From assembly GCA_019828545.1 (NCBI GenBank), contig JACVRA010000137.1:62001-126000 (forward strand): DNA of 64,000 nucleotides. Direction: 5' to 3'. The notes beneath the pieces are model-generated. The model made no database searches and was not told where the DNA came from. It saw nothing but the letters and a program-made list of their open reading frames with translations. This stretch comes from Paracamarosporium sp. OC-R06-R3. Taxonomy: Eukaryota > Ascomycota > Dothideomycetes > Pleosporales > Didymosphaeriaceae. Numbering within the stretch: position 1 is the stretch's first letter; every line of letters starts with the position of its first letter. The position numbers and the translations under genes were made by a program. Positions 1 to 10,094 of this stretch are shown piece by piece.

Positions 1-381
1 TTGCCTATTCCTAAAGCATCCACAGTTCAAACGTCATCCTCGTACTCACACCTTTTGCATCATCATGGAGAGTACCCGGATATTGGAAGCCACGCCCAGA
101 CCTCCAAATGAGGTATGCAGCGCACGTGGGATTGATTAATAGTCTTCACGCAAAAGGTCTGCAGCTCTGGAGAGCAATTGAATGACCGTAATCATGCTCA
201 GCTCCTCTTGTTGGACTAAATGAACAATACTTGTAAAATAAATGCCGACCCGGTAGTCGCAGCTCCGCGTACCTGATACCACCGCATTCAACACTGTATA
301 AATGGATGCAAGCATGTCGATCAGACACCACGACATACCCATTATAACAATATCACATCTGGCTGAACCAAGCTCACAGCC
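1..381. other. Left-edge noncoding stretch
   Basis: No convincing gene. Short minus-strand open frames exist but lack domain-like composition. The last part is presumably the promoter and leader of the secreted-protein gene that starts at 382. Confidence 0.5.
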
Positions 382-930
382 ATGCCGATCCGGTGTATAG
401 TAGCTCCACTCCTCCTAAGCACATTACCCTACGTCGCAACCGCACTTCCAGCTCTTGACCCTCCTACCGACCTAGCGGATGCTCCAGCCGCAAAAGCCCA
501 CAACATCTACCTCGCAACATGCGTCCCAAAAACCAGGAACGACGACAAACCTGCCCCGACCGCAAACTTCACCGCAATAGCTTACTTCCGCCAACCGCTC
601 AACATCACGACCGTCGACCCAGACACCAAGGCGCCCAAACCCGACAAAGCAACGCTTGTAGCGCAACCGCCTGAGCCTTGGGAAGGTGTCAAGTGGAAGG
701 TCAAGGTGTGGAATGATAAACTGTTTTCGGCTTCGATTGCGGTGGATGCGGCGACTTCGACGAAGGGAGCATTAGCTGGGGACGCAAAGTTGGGAGACGA
801 GGATTATGTGTGTTTCAAGGATGGGGAAACGGCGATTAGGGTGAGGGAGGATGGTGCCAGGGGGGATTGTGTGGCGGACTATTGGTGTGCTGGGTTGGAA
901 GCGGGGAAAGGACAAAGACGGTGGTCTTGA
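382..930 (+). CDS. Small secreted protein of unknown function
   Basis: Intronless frame of 182 residues. Residues 1-21 form a classic signal peptide (short basic start, Leu/Val-rich core, small residues before the ALP site). The mature part is Pro/Ala/Asp-rich at its N-terminus and has four cysteines (first near residue 47, then three in the last third, two of them in a C-x5-C spacing), enough for two disulfides. One N-glycosylation sequon (NFT) and another (NIT) are visible. I recognise no enzyme family. Size, secretion and cysteine count fit a small secreted or effector-like protein, which is inference only. A spliced C-terminus cannot be excluded because the last residues are low complexity. 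Confidence 0.65.
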   Translation: MPIRCIVAPLLLSTLPYVATALPALDPPTDLADAPAAKAHNIYLATCVPKTRNDDKPAPTANFTAIAYFRQPLNITTVDPDTKAPKPDKATLVAQPPEPWEGVKWKVKVWNDKLFSASIAVDAATSTKGALAGDAKLGDEDYVCFKDGETAIRVREDGARGDCVADYWCAGLEAGKGQRRWS

Positions 931-1925
931 CGCTGGCGTTTGCAATAGTACGTTGTATGGTGCTGGATTGGTGTTGCTAGTTACGAGGACCTGTAAGCTC
1001 GATGTAAGCTATCTAAGATATACGTGATTGCGTCTAGTAATTGCGTATTGGAAAGAAGAAAATAAACCGGAGTGCTGTTGTGGACTACTTATATATCATG
1101 CTGTGTTAATATCCACCACCCTACATGCCATAGAACATCTGTCCGGCCCATGCATTATTCTGTAAGTATCTCAGTTGGTGTCGAAAACGATAGCGACGGC
1201 GTTGGCGACAGCTGATCTGCTCTCTGGTTCGACATGATGTCCGCGCCGAGAATGCATCGAGCTGCGCCCCTTTCGTACACGGTTTCTTTGTTTGCGAAGA
1301 TCCGTATGCGTGTTGTAGCGAAACAACAACTCTTTACCGCACCACAACGCGGATTTTGCATTCCCTAACAGCAGCACACACGGCGTTCGGAGAAGAGGAC
1401 CGGAGTTTGCAATGACTCATTTCGTGCTTGATTGGTTGAGCCACATAGAGCCTTTGTCAGCCCAAGCGCTAAGCATGTGCGGCATAGCTTCAGGCCCTTG
1501 GAAGATCATGGAGTCAGCGTTTTAGCGATCTCGAAGGCAGCAACAATTCACAGCCAAGACGTCTCGCAACGCATTCAGATCACGTCCTCGAGGCTGAAAT
1601 CCATTCCTGATCGGTTGTCTTGTTGAGATTTCTCCATCGCTTACCTACGATCCCAAGCGTCGGCCTGGTACCCCACTCTACGTGATTTAGACGACAGATC
1701 GCTTACAAAGAGCTTGTATCACGTTCGCCAGAAGCAGCCCTACCCTCAGGCATCGAAAGACGGATCATAGTAAAAAAAAAAAGGCCAGGCAGAACCTACT
1801 TCCCTTTCTAATGCCGACCAGCTGTCGCGTCGATGTAAGCGTGTAGCTGGTCGCACACTTGGTAGTTGACCTTTACTGTCTTTGGAGGCCTGTGAAGCAG
1901 TCGAAAGGACCGTGTCTATGAGAAT
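931..1925. other. Intergenic, about 1 kb, no gene seen
   Basis: Only short overlapping frames on both strands, none domain-like. A run of ten or more A bases near 1773-1784 is the only notable feature. It probably holds the 3' end of the secreted-protein gene and the promoter of the Zn2Cys6 regulator. Confidence 0.5.
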
Positions 1926-4352
1926 ATGTCGCCAAGCCCGGTGGAATCTAGTTCGAAGAAAAGCGGTGATGTGCAACTGAATAGAGCTTGCGAAGCATGC
2001 CGGGTGTCCAAAGTGCGTTGCTTAGTTAACCCGAACTCAACGTCCTCGCAATGCGAGCGGTGCGCAAAAGCTGGGCGCCAGTGCGTTTTCGCTCCTCCAG
2101 CGAAACGGCGGCAACGGAAAAGAACCGATGTGCGTGTGGCTGAGTTGGAAAGGGAACTGAAGCAACGTAAGTGCTTACAAGACCCTACCATACTGTTGGA
2201 TTACATGCTCATTGCTCTTGTACGTTTAGTCACTTCCCTACTAAAACCAAATTCGACAGTCTCTCCTGTTGAAGAAAGCGATCATGAGTCTATGGATGAA
2301 GACGAGCCTGATGGATCCCCAGAAAGAAAATTTTCAGGGTACGCGCAGAGTCATGAGAGCTCCGTCGCCAAAGATACAGTAAAAGAATCATGGCCGCCAC
2401 CCCAAACCGTATCTAGGAACGAGACGCGGCACGACTTGCTAACGACTGATAACGATATCGTTGATCGCGGTGTTATCTCCATAGATCTGGCAGAGAAGCT
2501 GCTCAATCTTTATCGGGAAGAGCTTTTCGTGGATTATCCGGGGATTACCATTGGGAAAGAAGTTACAGCAGATGAGCTGAGATCCAAGAAGCCGGCCCTC
2601 TTTCACGCAGTCATGGCTGCAGCTAGCCAGAGTTTGGGCTCCGCATTGTCCAACAAGCTGCATGAAGAGCTGATTTACTTTTATGCAAGATCGCTGTTCG
2701 TCAATGGAGAGAAATCACTGCAACACGTTCAAGCACTCTTCGTCTCAGTCGCTTATTACACGCCCCCGCATAATCCCGGACAGATGCAGATATATCAATA
2801 CACAAACTTAGCAGCTAGCATGGCATTGGAGCTTGGATTGGCTTCTAAACCACGGACCCACGAGCAGCTACCGAAACGAGCCATCAGGTCTCTCCAGCGC
2901 ATTTCTTCTGCTGAGGAACTCCTGGAACATTGCCGAACTATCCTATCACTATATACCATCATAGCCGGGTGAGTAGCAGCTTTTGGCCTATTGTCCGGTA
3001 TCTAATCTATGTTTAGTCTATCGATGAGGTTTCGAAGGCCAAACATCTTATTGTTCAATGCATGGATGGGCGAGTGTGAAACTCTCCTTCAAAAAAGCCC
3101 AAAGACTCAGGACAAAACCTTGATTGCGTGGTTGAGGTTGCAGCGCATTGCTGATGAAGCTTACACAGCCTTTGGTTTTGATGATGCATCTACAAGTTTC
3201 ACGTTGTCAGAGCTGCGCTTACAGGCGATCTTGAAGATCTTCGAACGGCGCATGCAGGAGTGGAGGAAGTCAGTGCCTGACGAAGTGATGACGAGTAAGT
3301 AAATCTTCGCCTTTTTGCAAGTAGCGATCTAATCGGTTAGTGACATTGTTGATGGAATTTTATCAAAACATGATGTCGATGTGGGAATTTGCCATGGATG
3401 GAGGCAGTAAGTAATGTTTTCTCGATGACAGATACTTTTCACAGATTCCTGACACTGCATAGAATACGACGCTCCGGAATTCAGGAATCGGCATATGACA
3501 CTCCCAGCCCTTGACGAAGACGCCTGCATCCAACCTGAAAGCCTTCTCTCCCGCTCTTCCCTCCAAATCAATGCCACCATCATGTCCATTAGCGCCGCAC
3601 ATTCCATATTAGATTGTTTCCTCCAAATACCCATATCTAAGCTTCAAAAAGCCGCCGGTGTTATCTTCGTCCGGTCATGCTTCGCTCTCGTTTCCCTTCT
3701 CAAAGTGGATTACGCCGTCGGTACAGATGCCGAAGGCATGGGAGAAGTAATTGATTCCAAGAGCCTCAAATTAGACTATTACCTGGACTCGGTGATTAGG
3801 CGGACAGCGGAGGCTGAAGGCCAGCAGAAGTGCAGAATTCCGGGACACTGGCGGTTCATCATCAAAGAGAAGCTTAAGACGTGGCACGATGAACATCAAG
3901 AGTGGAGACGCAATGGCGGGCACCTAAAGCGCAACAAGAAGGCCCAAGCTATGCTCAGCACAAACACATCAAGCGCATCTTCCGAGATTCTACCACCCCC
4001 ATCATATACATCCCAAGCCCAGATGCCGACCCCAATAAATACTTCCACGCTATCAGATCAGCCACAAACATCTCGACCCCAGCAACAGCTCCCAGAGTTC
4101 AATCTCAGCGGCACAAATTTCCCCACTTGGCAACCCTCGACGTATCGCTTTCCTGTCACGTCTGGAGGACAGACACCAGCGCCCAACGATCAGGTGTTTA
4201 CAGGCCCTGACATGACCGACTTCTCGGCGGCCTTCCAGAACGGTGACTTATACCTATGGGATGATATTAACGATAATTTTGGTGGCTGGATGCCGCCGGG
4301 CGGGGCAATATATAGTGATGTGCCGTTTAGTGGGATGAACATGGGTATGTAG
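1926..4352 (+). CDS. Zn2Cys6 transcription factor (War1/prtT-like architecture)
   Basis: Five exons by splice and phase analysis: 1926-2166, 2230-2968, 3017-3294, 3341-3406 and 3463-4352, giving about 737 residues. Residues 20-45 carry the C-x2-C-x6-C-x9-C-x2-C-x6-C binuclear zinc cluster (RACEACRVSKVRC start) followed by a basic stretch (KRRQRKR) and a short coiled coil. The middle region (ISIDLAEKLLNLYREEL onward) resembles the fungal_trans-type regulatory domain of War1 and prtT proteins. The C-terminal 150 residues are Pro/Ser/Gln-rich, as in activation domains. It would bind DNA in the nucleus, and its targets cannot be read from sequence. The first intron (63 nt) is in frame, so reading through it gives a longer variant. 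Confidence 0.85.
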
Positions 4353-4659
4353 ATTTCAGTGTGTAATGAGAAATATGATGAGGAGAGGGACCGTGTATGA
4401 TATAAGAAATATGTAGAACATCACTCGCATCTTGCTAATGGTTCAGGAATTGATGTAAATGGGTTCACTCAAGCAAAGTGATTACGAGAAATGAAGGCAC
4501 GAAAGAGCAGATCTGTATTGTGTGACCGTGTGCTGATATCGTACTTAACTATTCTTAAAGTTGGTACACGAACGCAAGGTGGTTGACAGCATGCGCCAGC
4601 ACCAACAGCAGCAGCATTCCCTTCTCACAGAACAAAGTCCAGAACCAGCTCAATGTAGT
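4353..4659. other. Convergent 3' ends
   Basis: Short gap between the tail-to-tail Zn2Cys6 regulator and GFA-domain gene. I see nothing but probable 3' untranslated sequence. Confidence 0.5.
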
Positions 4660-5502
4660 TCAGCTTTCGGAATTAGTTGCCGTCGATACTTGTTCTTGGG
4701 TCGACGTTGGTATTTCCTTCGCAGTCTGAATGACACCGGGACGCAAGTCGTCCTCTTTCACCTTCTCATGCTCCATGAGTCTTAAACTCAACTGCTCAAG
4801 TCTCTCCTGAAGTGCCTTCTCCGTTTCCAGATACCTCCGCTCAAACTCCTCGTCGTCCTCAACTACTTCATCCTTTTCGTCCGGCGTCTGCGCGGTAGGC
4901 GTCTTATCGGCTTCCTTCTCTTCTTCAGTGTCTTGACCTTCAGTTGTTACATTCTTCAACCGTTGCCTTTCTTGCGCCCTCTGAACGGCAGCCTCTAGCC
5001 TTTTCAGACTGCTCTTCGGCCAGTAATCTCTGTAATCAAATGGACCTTTGCATGTCTTGCTGCCCTCGGGTAGCACGACCCAGGATATTTTGCACTCAAT
5101 ATATTCGTGAATGTCCGGTTCCATCAGTTCTGGTAGGTCCAGGGTACCCGTATTGATGTCTACAGTAACAGGCGTTGTCTCGGCACTAGCCCAAAGTCGC
5201 GTGCCGCATTTGCCGCAAGAAGCGAGATGCCTGTTAACCCCAGGTGAGCGGACTGCAGTAGTAACTTCGGGAGGTGTGGCCCCTATAGAAGTGATGAAAT
5301 CGGCTTCTATGGTCGTAAAGCATGCGTAGACCGAGCCCGTGTGCTTGTTGCAGTCCTGACAATGGCATGCATGGCAGAACAAGGGTGCAGTTTCCAGACG
5401 GTAACGCGTGGACCCGCAAAAGCAGCCACCATGGATAGCAGGAAAAGGCTTCGAATTTGACATTGTGGTTTGATTCGACATGTTTGTTGGAACTGACTCC
5501 AC
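4660..5502 (-). CDS. GFA/CENP-V-domain protein with acidic coiled-coil tail
   Basis: Intronless, 280 residues. Residues 20-150 are a GFA (DUF636) zinc-binding fold: GGCFCGSTRY, then CHACHCQDCNKHTGS, then CGKCGTRLW, the cysteine pattern that binds two zinc ions. Family members are annotated as glutathione-dependent formaldehyde-activating enzymes, but the true substrates of most fungal copies are unknown. After the domain come about 120 extra residues, rich in Glu/Asp/Lys, ending in a predicted helix (ERRYLETEKALQERLEQLS). Ordinary GFA proteins stop near 130-160 residues. Three in-frame Met codons lie in the first 14 residues; the first was taken as the start. Confidence 0.85.
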   Translation of the reverse strand: MESVPTNMSNQTTMSNSKPFPAIHGGCFCGSTRYRLETAPLFCHACHCQDCNKHTGSVYACFTTIEADFITSIGATPPEVTTAVRSPGVNRHLASCGKCGTRLWASAETTPVTVDINTGTLDLPELMEPDIHEYIECKISWVVLPEGSKTCKGPFDYRDYWPKSSLKRLEAAVQRAQERQRLKNVTTEGQDTEEEKEADKTPTAQTPDEKDEVVEDDEEFERRYLETEKALQERLEQLSLRLMEHEKVKEDDLRPGVIQTAKEIPTSTQEQVSTATNSES

Positions 5503-6004
5503 GTCTCCAGGTATTCACAGGTGGGTCGCCGGCGCCAAGGCCGGTAGTCGTTAGCGTGGATGACATCATCAGCCTCAACTAAGAGACCGAAACACAACCG
5601 CATATGGACTCCCTTTCCGGCTCGCTCTTCTTTATATGACGAGCTTCGGACCCGTGTAAGGCTATACTGAATCTCGTTCAAGTCCAAATGCATCCATACA
5701 AGTCTTACAACATGTCTTAGGCTCCGATATGTCAAGCAATGCTAGGTGGGCCACCATCCGTTGACACAAGTGCAATGTGTCTGCAAGCGCAATGAACTTG
5801 AACAGCTCCAGGCGCACTTCGATGTCTCGTGACAACGTGTTTAGTGAATGACCCTTTCGATCAATACCAGACTGCAAAGAAACCTTAGCGCCATTGGGGC
5901 CTGGCTGCCGCCTGAAGGATCCACGTGCCCCCTTGGCGCAAAGTGAATATATGTTCGGGATCACCACTCAACGGCAGCATACAAACAACAGCTCACTCTT
6001 CACA
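5503..6004. promoter_or_regulatory. Divergent promoter region with a CACGTG box
   Basis: Sequence between the head-to-head GFA and F-box-like genes. One palindromic CACGTG E-box sits at about 5924-5929. Other open frames here are short and unsupported. Confidence 0.35.
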
Positions 6005-6844
6005 ATGGCTACCCCTCAACCCAGACGTTCAAAGCGCATAAAGGCTTCTTCGCAAACCATTGAGCCAGTCAATCAGTCCGTAACAAGAAACACCACCAAT
6101 GACACACCAGTCCCCAGAAAACGTGCGCGTAAAGGCACCGGACCTGCAGCGCAAGTTGCTATGGAATGCGCTTCAGATCCCAAGAAGCACAGTGATGACG
6201 AGGTCACCGAATCCAATATAGAACCCATACCAATACGGTCACGGCCACACAACCAGCCTCTACCTCCCTTGCTTGCACTCCCACGCGAGCTTCGAGATGA
6301 AATCTACAAACACATTCTAGAACAAGACGGATCAACAACGCTGAAAACCGGATCCCGTAATCTCGCCACGCGCTGCGGCCTCGTGGGGGTAAACAATCAA
6401 CTCTGCGAAGAATTCCTTGATGCCGTCCTCTTCTACGCCCCCATCATCACGACTACAGTCCGGAACCACAACTTCGCACATGTCGTCACGTTCCTCAACC
6501 GCTTGTCGCAGGCTCAGCTAGCGCGGCTAAGCTCTCGTGGCCCCCAGGGTGAAGAAGCAAATGATATAAGGACCAAGCGCAAAATCAGAATTACACTCTG
6601 TTACACCGCGGGTGCCAAAGATAGCCGTGCTCATCTAAACCGCTGGTTGGATAGGTTCGATGTACCTGATAAACGGGGTAAAGAGATTGAATTTGAGTAT
6701 GAAATCGATGATTCATATGTCAACGGAGGGTATAAGCAGAGGCCGAGGAAAAGAGCTACTGCGAGTGAGAGGTGGAACGAGGAGGCTGAAAAGATGATGC
6801 GTGCTAGTAGAAGGAGGAGGTATGGTGGATGGGGCATTTATTAG
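6005..6844 (+). CDS. F-box/2EXR-like nuclear protein, uncharacterised
   Basis: 279 residues from the ATG at 6005. The frame is open further upstream to 5894, but the MATPQPRRSKRIK start after a purine-poor leader is more natural. The N-terminal 80 residues are basic, polar and probably disordered, with two nuclear-localisation-like clusters (RRSKRIK, RKRARKG). At about residue 100 comes LPRELRDEIYKHI, the signature of the large fungal F-box-like/2EXR family that is heavily expanded in Dothideomycetes. The rest has a short mixed fold and a basic C-terminus (RRRRYGG). No biochemical role is known for these proteins. Confidence 0.7.
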   Translation: MATPQPRRSKRIKASSQTIEPVNQSVTRNTTNDTPVPRKRARKGTGPAAQVAMECASDPKKHSDDEVTESNIEPIPIRSRPHNQPLPPLLALPRELRDEIYKHILEQDGSTTLKTGSRNLATRCGLVGVNNQLCEEFLDAVLFYAPIITTTVRNHNFAHVVTFLNRLSQAQLARLSSRGPQGEEANDIRTKRKIRITLCYTAGAKDSRAHLNRWLDRFDVPDKRGKEIEFEYEIDDSYVNGGYKQRPRKRATASERWNEEAEKMMRASRRRRYGGWGIY

Positions 6845-7405
6845 GGTATCGGTGCGTTTAATTCTGAACGAGCCAGCTGTAGTACCACTACCGTCACGTT
6901 ACTATCGCAAATCCACCTTTGGAAGCACTGCATACCGCCACGTTTCAATGGTTTTGACGGGACGTTAGAGACATGTCGAAGTGTTCTGACCAAGGTCCGT
7001 GGTGAAACAAATGTGGGGTATTCATTTCTCAAATTGGAGGTCGCGATAATTTCCCGCAAATAGAGGAGCCATTTGCAAAGCATCCCTGCATTTTTAGACA
7101 CGCTCTGGACAAAACATAGGGCGACTTTAGCACTGTTGTTCCTATAGCGCTGCAGTGCGACACCGCACGGATACCACGGGCGTATTTTCCGCGTAGTTTA
7201 AATGAAAGCTTGTTAGTGTTAAGCATATTGGATCCAGGTGGCACACTGTAATGATACTATCATATATGTTCGACGAGTGCTCTGTCGTTGTTTACCTTCC
7301 ACTCCATACACTCGTTCGTTTTTCTTCGTTTCATTGCATCTGCTTAACGTGATTGATACCCCGTGTTAACTTCTTCGCTTTCAACCCTCTTAGTCAACTA
7401 TCGAC
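6845..7405. other. Intergenic, no gene seen
   Basis: Two short minus-strand frames are present but have no recognisable features. The last 100 bases, rich in C and T, look like the promoter and leader of the secreted-protein gene at 7406. Confidence 0.45.
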
Positions 7406-8118
7406 ATGCCCTCTCTCAAACTCGCTCTCCTCTCGGCCGCCGCGGTCTTTACAACCGCAAACGCTAACGACTTCGGCCCAGCGTTCAGCACCGGACCTGT
7501 GTCCTCTGGAAACTTCATCCGTGAATCAACATACACAATTATCGTGCCAAAAGCGCCTACCGGATCCTCAGACGACCTAGCATTATGGATCGGAATGGGC
7601 ACTTCTAATGGTGACTTGATCCAGACGATTGTCGACAACACTCCCCAGGACGGATGGACCACGTTTGCGTACACACTTGTTGGCGGCACGCCCGTGTCTG
7701 ACAAGCGCACCAAGACCAGTGAAGGTCACCAGATTGTTACGACGTGTAAGTATTTACGTACCTAGCACGACCGTTGACCATGGAAAACAGCTAGCTGACT
7801 CGCCCAACAGACAAGTACAATGATAGCACTAAGCAGTACAAGCAGACTGTCCTTCTCGACGGCAAGCAAGTCTCCACGTTATCAACAGCTAGCGGTCAAG
7901 CGCAGGGCTGGGGCACCGCCGTCGAATGCCAGACCAATAAGTGTGGCACTGCACCTGCCCACAAGTGGACTAATGCGACCATCATCATGGACAAGGCGGA
8001 TCCGAACTACATTAAGACACTGTACAAGAGTGGCGGTGCAACTGGCGATATGAAGACGGCTGATAGGGGTAAGACCTGGACTATTAGCGAGATTTCTATT
8101 CCGAGCTACAAGTTTTAG
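7406..8118 (+). CDS. Secreted beta-rich protein of unknown function
   Basis: Two exons, 7406-7745 and 7811-8118, intron 65 nt (GTAAGT...CAACAG), about 215 residues. Residues 1-20 are a signal peptide (LALLSAAAVFTTANA). The mature protein is rich in Thr, Val, Tyr and Trp with alternating strands (YTIIVPKAP, LALWIGMGT, GWTTFAYTLVG), so a secreted beta-sandwich is likely. A single close cysteine pair (ECQTNKC) could form a loop disulfide. The layout is loosely reminiscent of eqolisin/concanavalin-like secreted proteins, but I cannot identify catalytic residues and do not assign an enzyme. The uninterrupted frame stops soon after the donor, which supports the splice. Confidence 0.75.
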
Positions 8119-8498
8119 GTAGAAAGATGAAGGATGTGGGGATCTGAGGTTTGAGGGGCTTTCTTGTATATATTTTAGGTTTTGCGTTCAGGAACGTGTT
8201 AAATACATACTTGATGTACATATTTGGGTAGGAGACGAGCGTTTGCTGTGACTTTTTGCTGCCCTCTGTCATGAAGATGCTTTCTTGACAGCATCTGGTA
8301 GTCTATCGTGGTGAAGTGGTTCGCCTTTGAAATGATCGTTGATGGTATATCAGGCTGTGTCGAATGAGTGTAGACCTAAAAAAACTGCGCAGTAGCTCCA
8401 CACGTGCTGAAGTGTAAGACCGGAATACCACTGATAATCATATCTATACCTTTGGTCTAAACTCTTGAATGCACTTTCAGACAAACATGTTCGTTCCT
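8119..8498. other. Convergent intergenic stretch
   Basis: Probable 3' untranslated sequences of the secreted-protein gene and the HAD gene. A CACGTG palindrome occurs at 8401-8406. Nothing else is seen. Confidence 0.45.
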
Positions 8499-9487
8499 CT
8501 ATAGCTTACTCCTCTCCTCCGTTAACGAAATACCAACCTCTTTCTCTAATTGTCTCACCGCAGCCTTCGTCTCTCCCTACCAAAAGTTAGCGTTCACAAT
8601 CCCAGACCATTTACTCCACCGAACTCACCAAATTAACCTTAATAGTCCTCAAACCCACCTTCCTCGCAAACTTGAGATTAATCCCAATATCGTCCAAAAA
8701 CAAAACATCCTCCGCTTCCACCTTCCCTAACCCCTTACCCTCCGATACCTTTGACAACTCCCTCACACTCAACTTATACGCCTCAGGATCCGGTTTCCTC
8801 ACCCCAATATGCGCACTCGAAAGATACACATCGAACCAATCCGCCAGACTTGTAGAATCGCCCTCATACTCGCCCTTATCATACAATATACTCTTGTCAA
8901 ACAGCACGCCCTCGTCGTCTAAGATACCAGTCGGGAAATGAACAGTGTTGGACAGCGCCCCGACAATCCATTTGTCCTCTCCGAGCTCCCGCAATCGCTT
9001 AAGCGCAGGATACATGTGCGGATCCGGCCGCCGCGAGTACCGCATCATGCGCCAGAACAGCTTCTTCGCTTCGATGCGCGGCACGGGGGGAACCTGGTCG
9101 CCCAGCGCACTCGTCGTCCCTGTGTCGGCGTGGCCTCCGCCCTTCTCGCTCCAGTTTATCCAGTATGCGCGCCAGACATCCAGGCGCTCGAGTTGTGCTT
9201 TGAAGGCTGCGAACCAGGCGTCGTCGAGGGGCGTTTCTCCGCGCTCGATGAGCTGCCATGCGCCTGTGTCGTGCGGGCCTTGTTGGATGGCGTGGTTGAT
9301 GTAGCCGATGGGGATGCGGTTTTCGATTTCGTAGTCGAGGATAGCTTGGAAGGGGGAAAGCACCTACGCATGTAGCTTTCTTAGCTCTGTGTTGTTCGGT
9401 GCTGTAAAGATGGATAGCTTGGTATTATGAAGGTTAACATACCACCACGCCGCCGACATCGAACAGTATAGCTTTCGGAGGTGCCAT
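8499..9487 (-). CDS. HAD-superfamily hydrolase (subfamily IA)
   Basis: Three exons on the minus strand: 9443-9487, 8629-9363 and 8499-8576, about 285 residues. Exon 1 encodes MAPPKAILFDVGGVV with HAD motif I. Exon 2 carries a helical cap, motif II (VGALSNT), the motif III lysine (RKPDPEAY) and motif IV (VLFLDDIGIN). Exon 3 supplies the usual family ending (ETKAAVRQLEKEVG). Reading through the second intron would end the protein early at 8611 without that ending. Motif I has Gly where many phosphatases have the second Asp (D-x-G), as in YihX-type and epoxide-hydrolase-N-terminal relatives. The substrate is unknown; a small phosphorylated or halogenated metabolite is likely. Confidence 0.85.
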
Positions 9488-10094
9488 TGTACAAATGCAA
9501 AGAGATTCACTTCTCGTCACCAAAACATATTCATCGTGGAGAAGCTGCCGCGGTGTTATACACCGCACGTCGCGTCGGCGCTGGAGTGTGGGGAACTAGT
9601 TTCCCGACCGAAGCCGAGGCACAACCAGCCCTATAGTATCGATAAGAGGCCGATTTTCTAATGCTAGGCCTCCGACGTCGTTCACATTAGGATGGCGATT
9701 GTCCAAACACAACGTCACACTACAGTCCAATCGGGTGATCAAATCTTCGTCTATTGGCTATCTAGTCAATTCTACTTCATTAATATCATGGTATCAGTGC
9801 CAAATACAGCAGTGGCATATCTGCCGGTCTTAGACTTGAAATCTGAAAGTGTTCTTTCGACACGAACATGCGAACAAAACATGAGGAGAGTATGTAAATG
9901 GTATGGCATCCGCTGCCGTGAATCTTTCGTAGTTTTCCGCCGCCACACAATATGGCTTCAATTGAACCGGTTTAAACGCCGTAGATGTGCTGTGAGTATG
10001 CTCGACACGCACCGTTGACCAACTCCATAGGTATATTGCAGTAGTGACCCGCATAATAATAAATAATGACAAACGAATGGTACAATGTAAACTG
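9488..10094. other. Intergenic, no gene seen
   Basis: Holds the promoter of the HAD gene and the 3' end of the SREBP gene. A plus-strand frame of 108 codons near 9692 has no supporting features. Confidence 0.45.
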
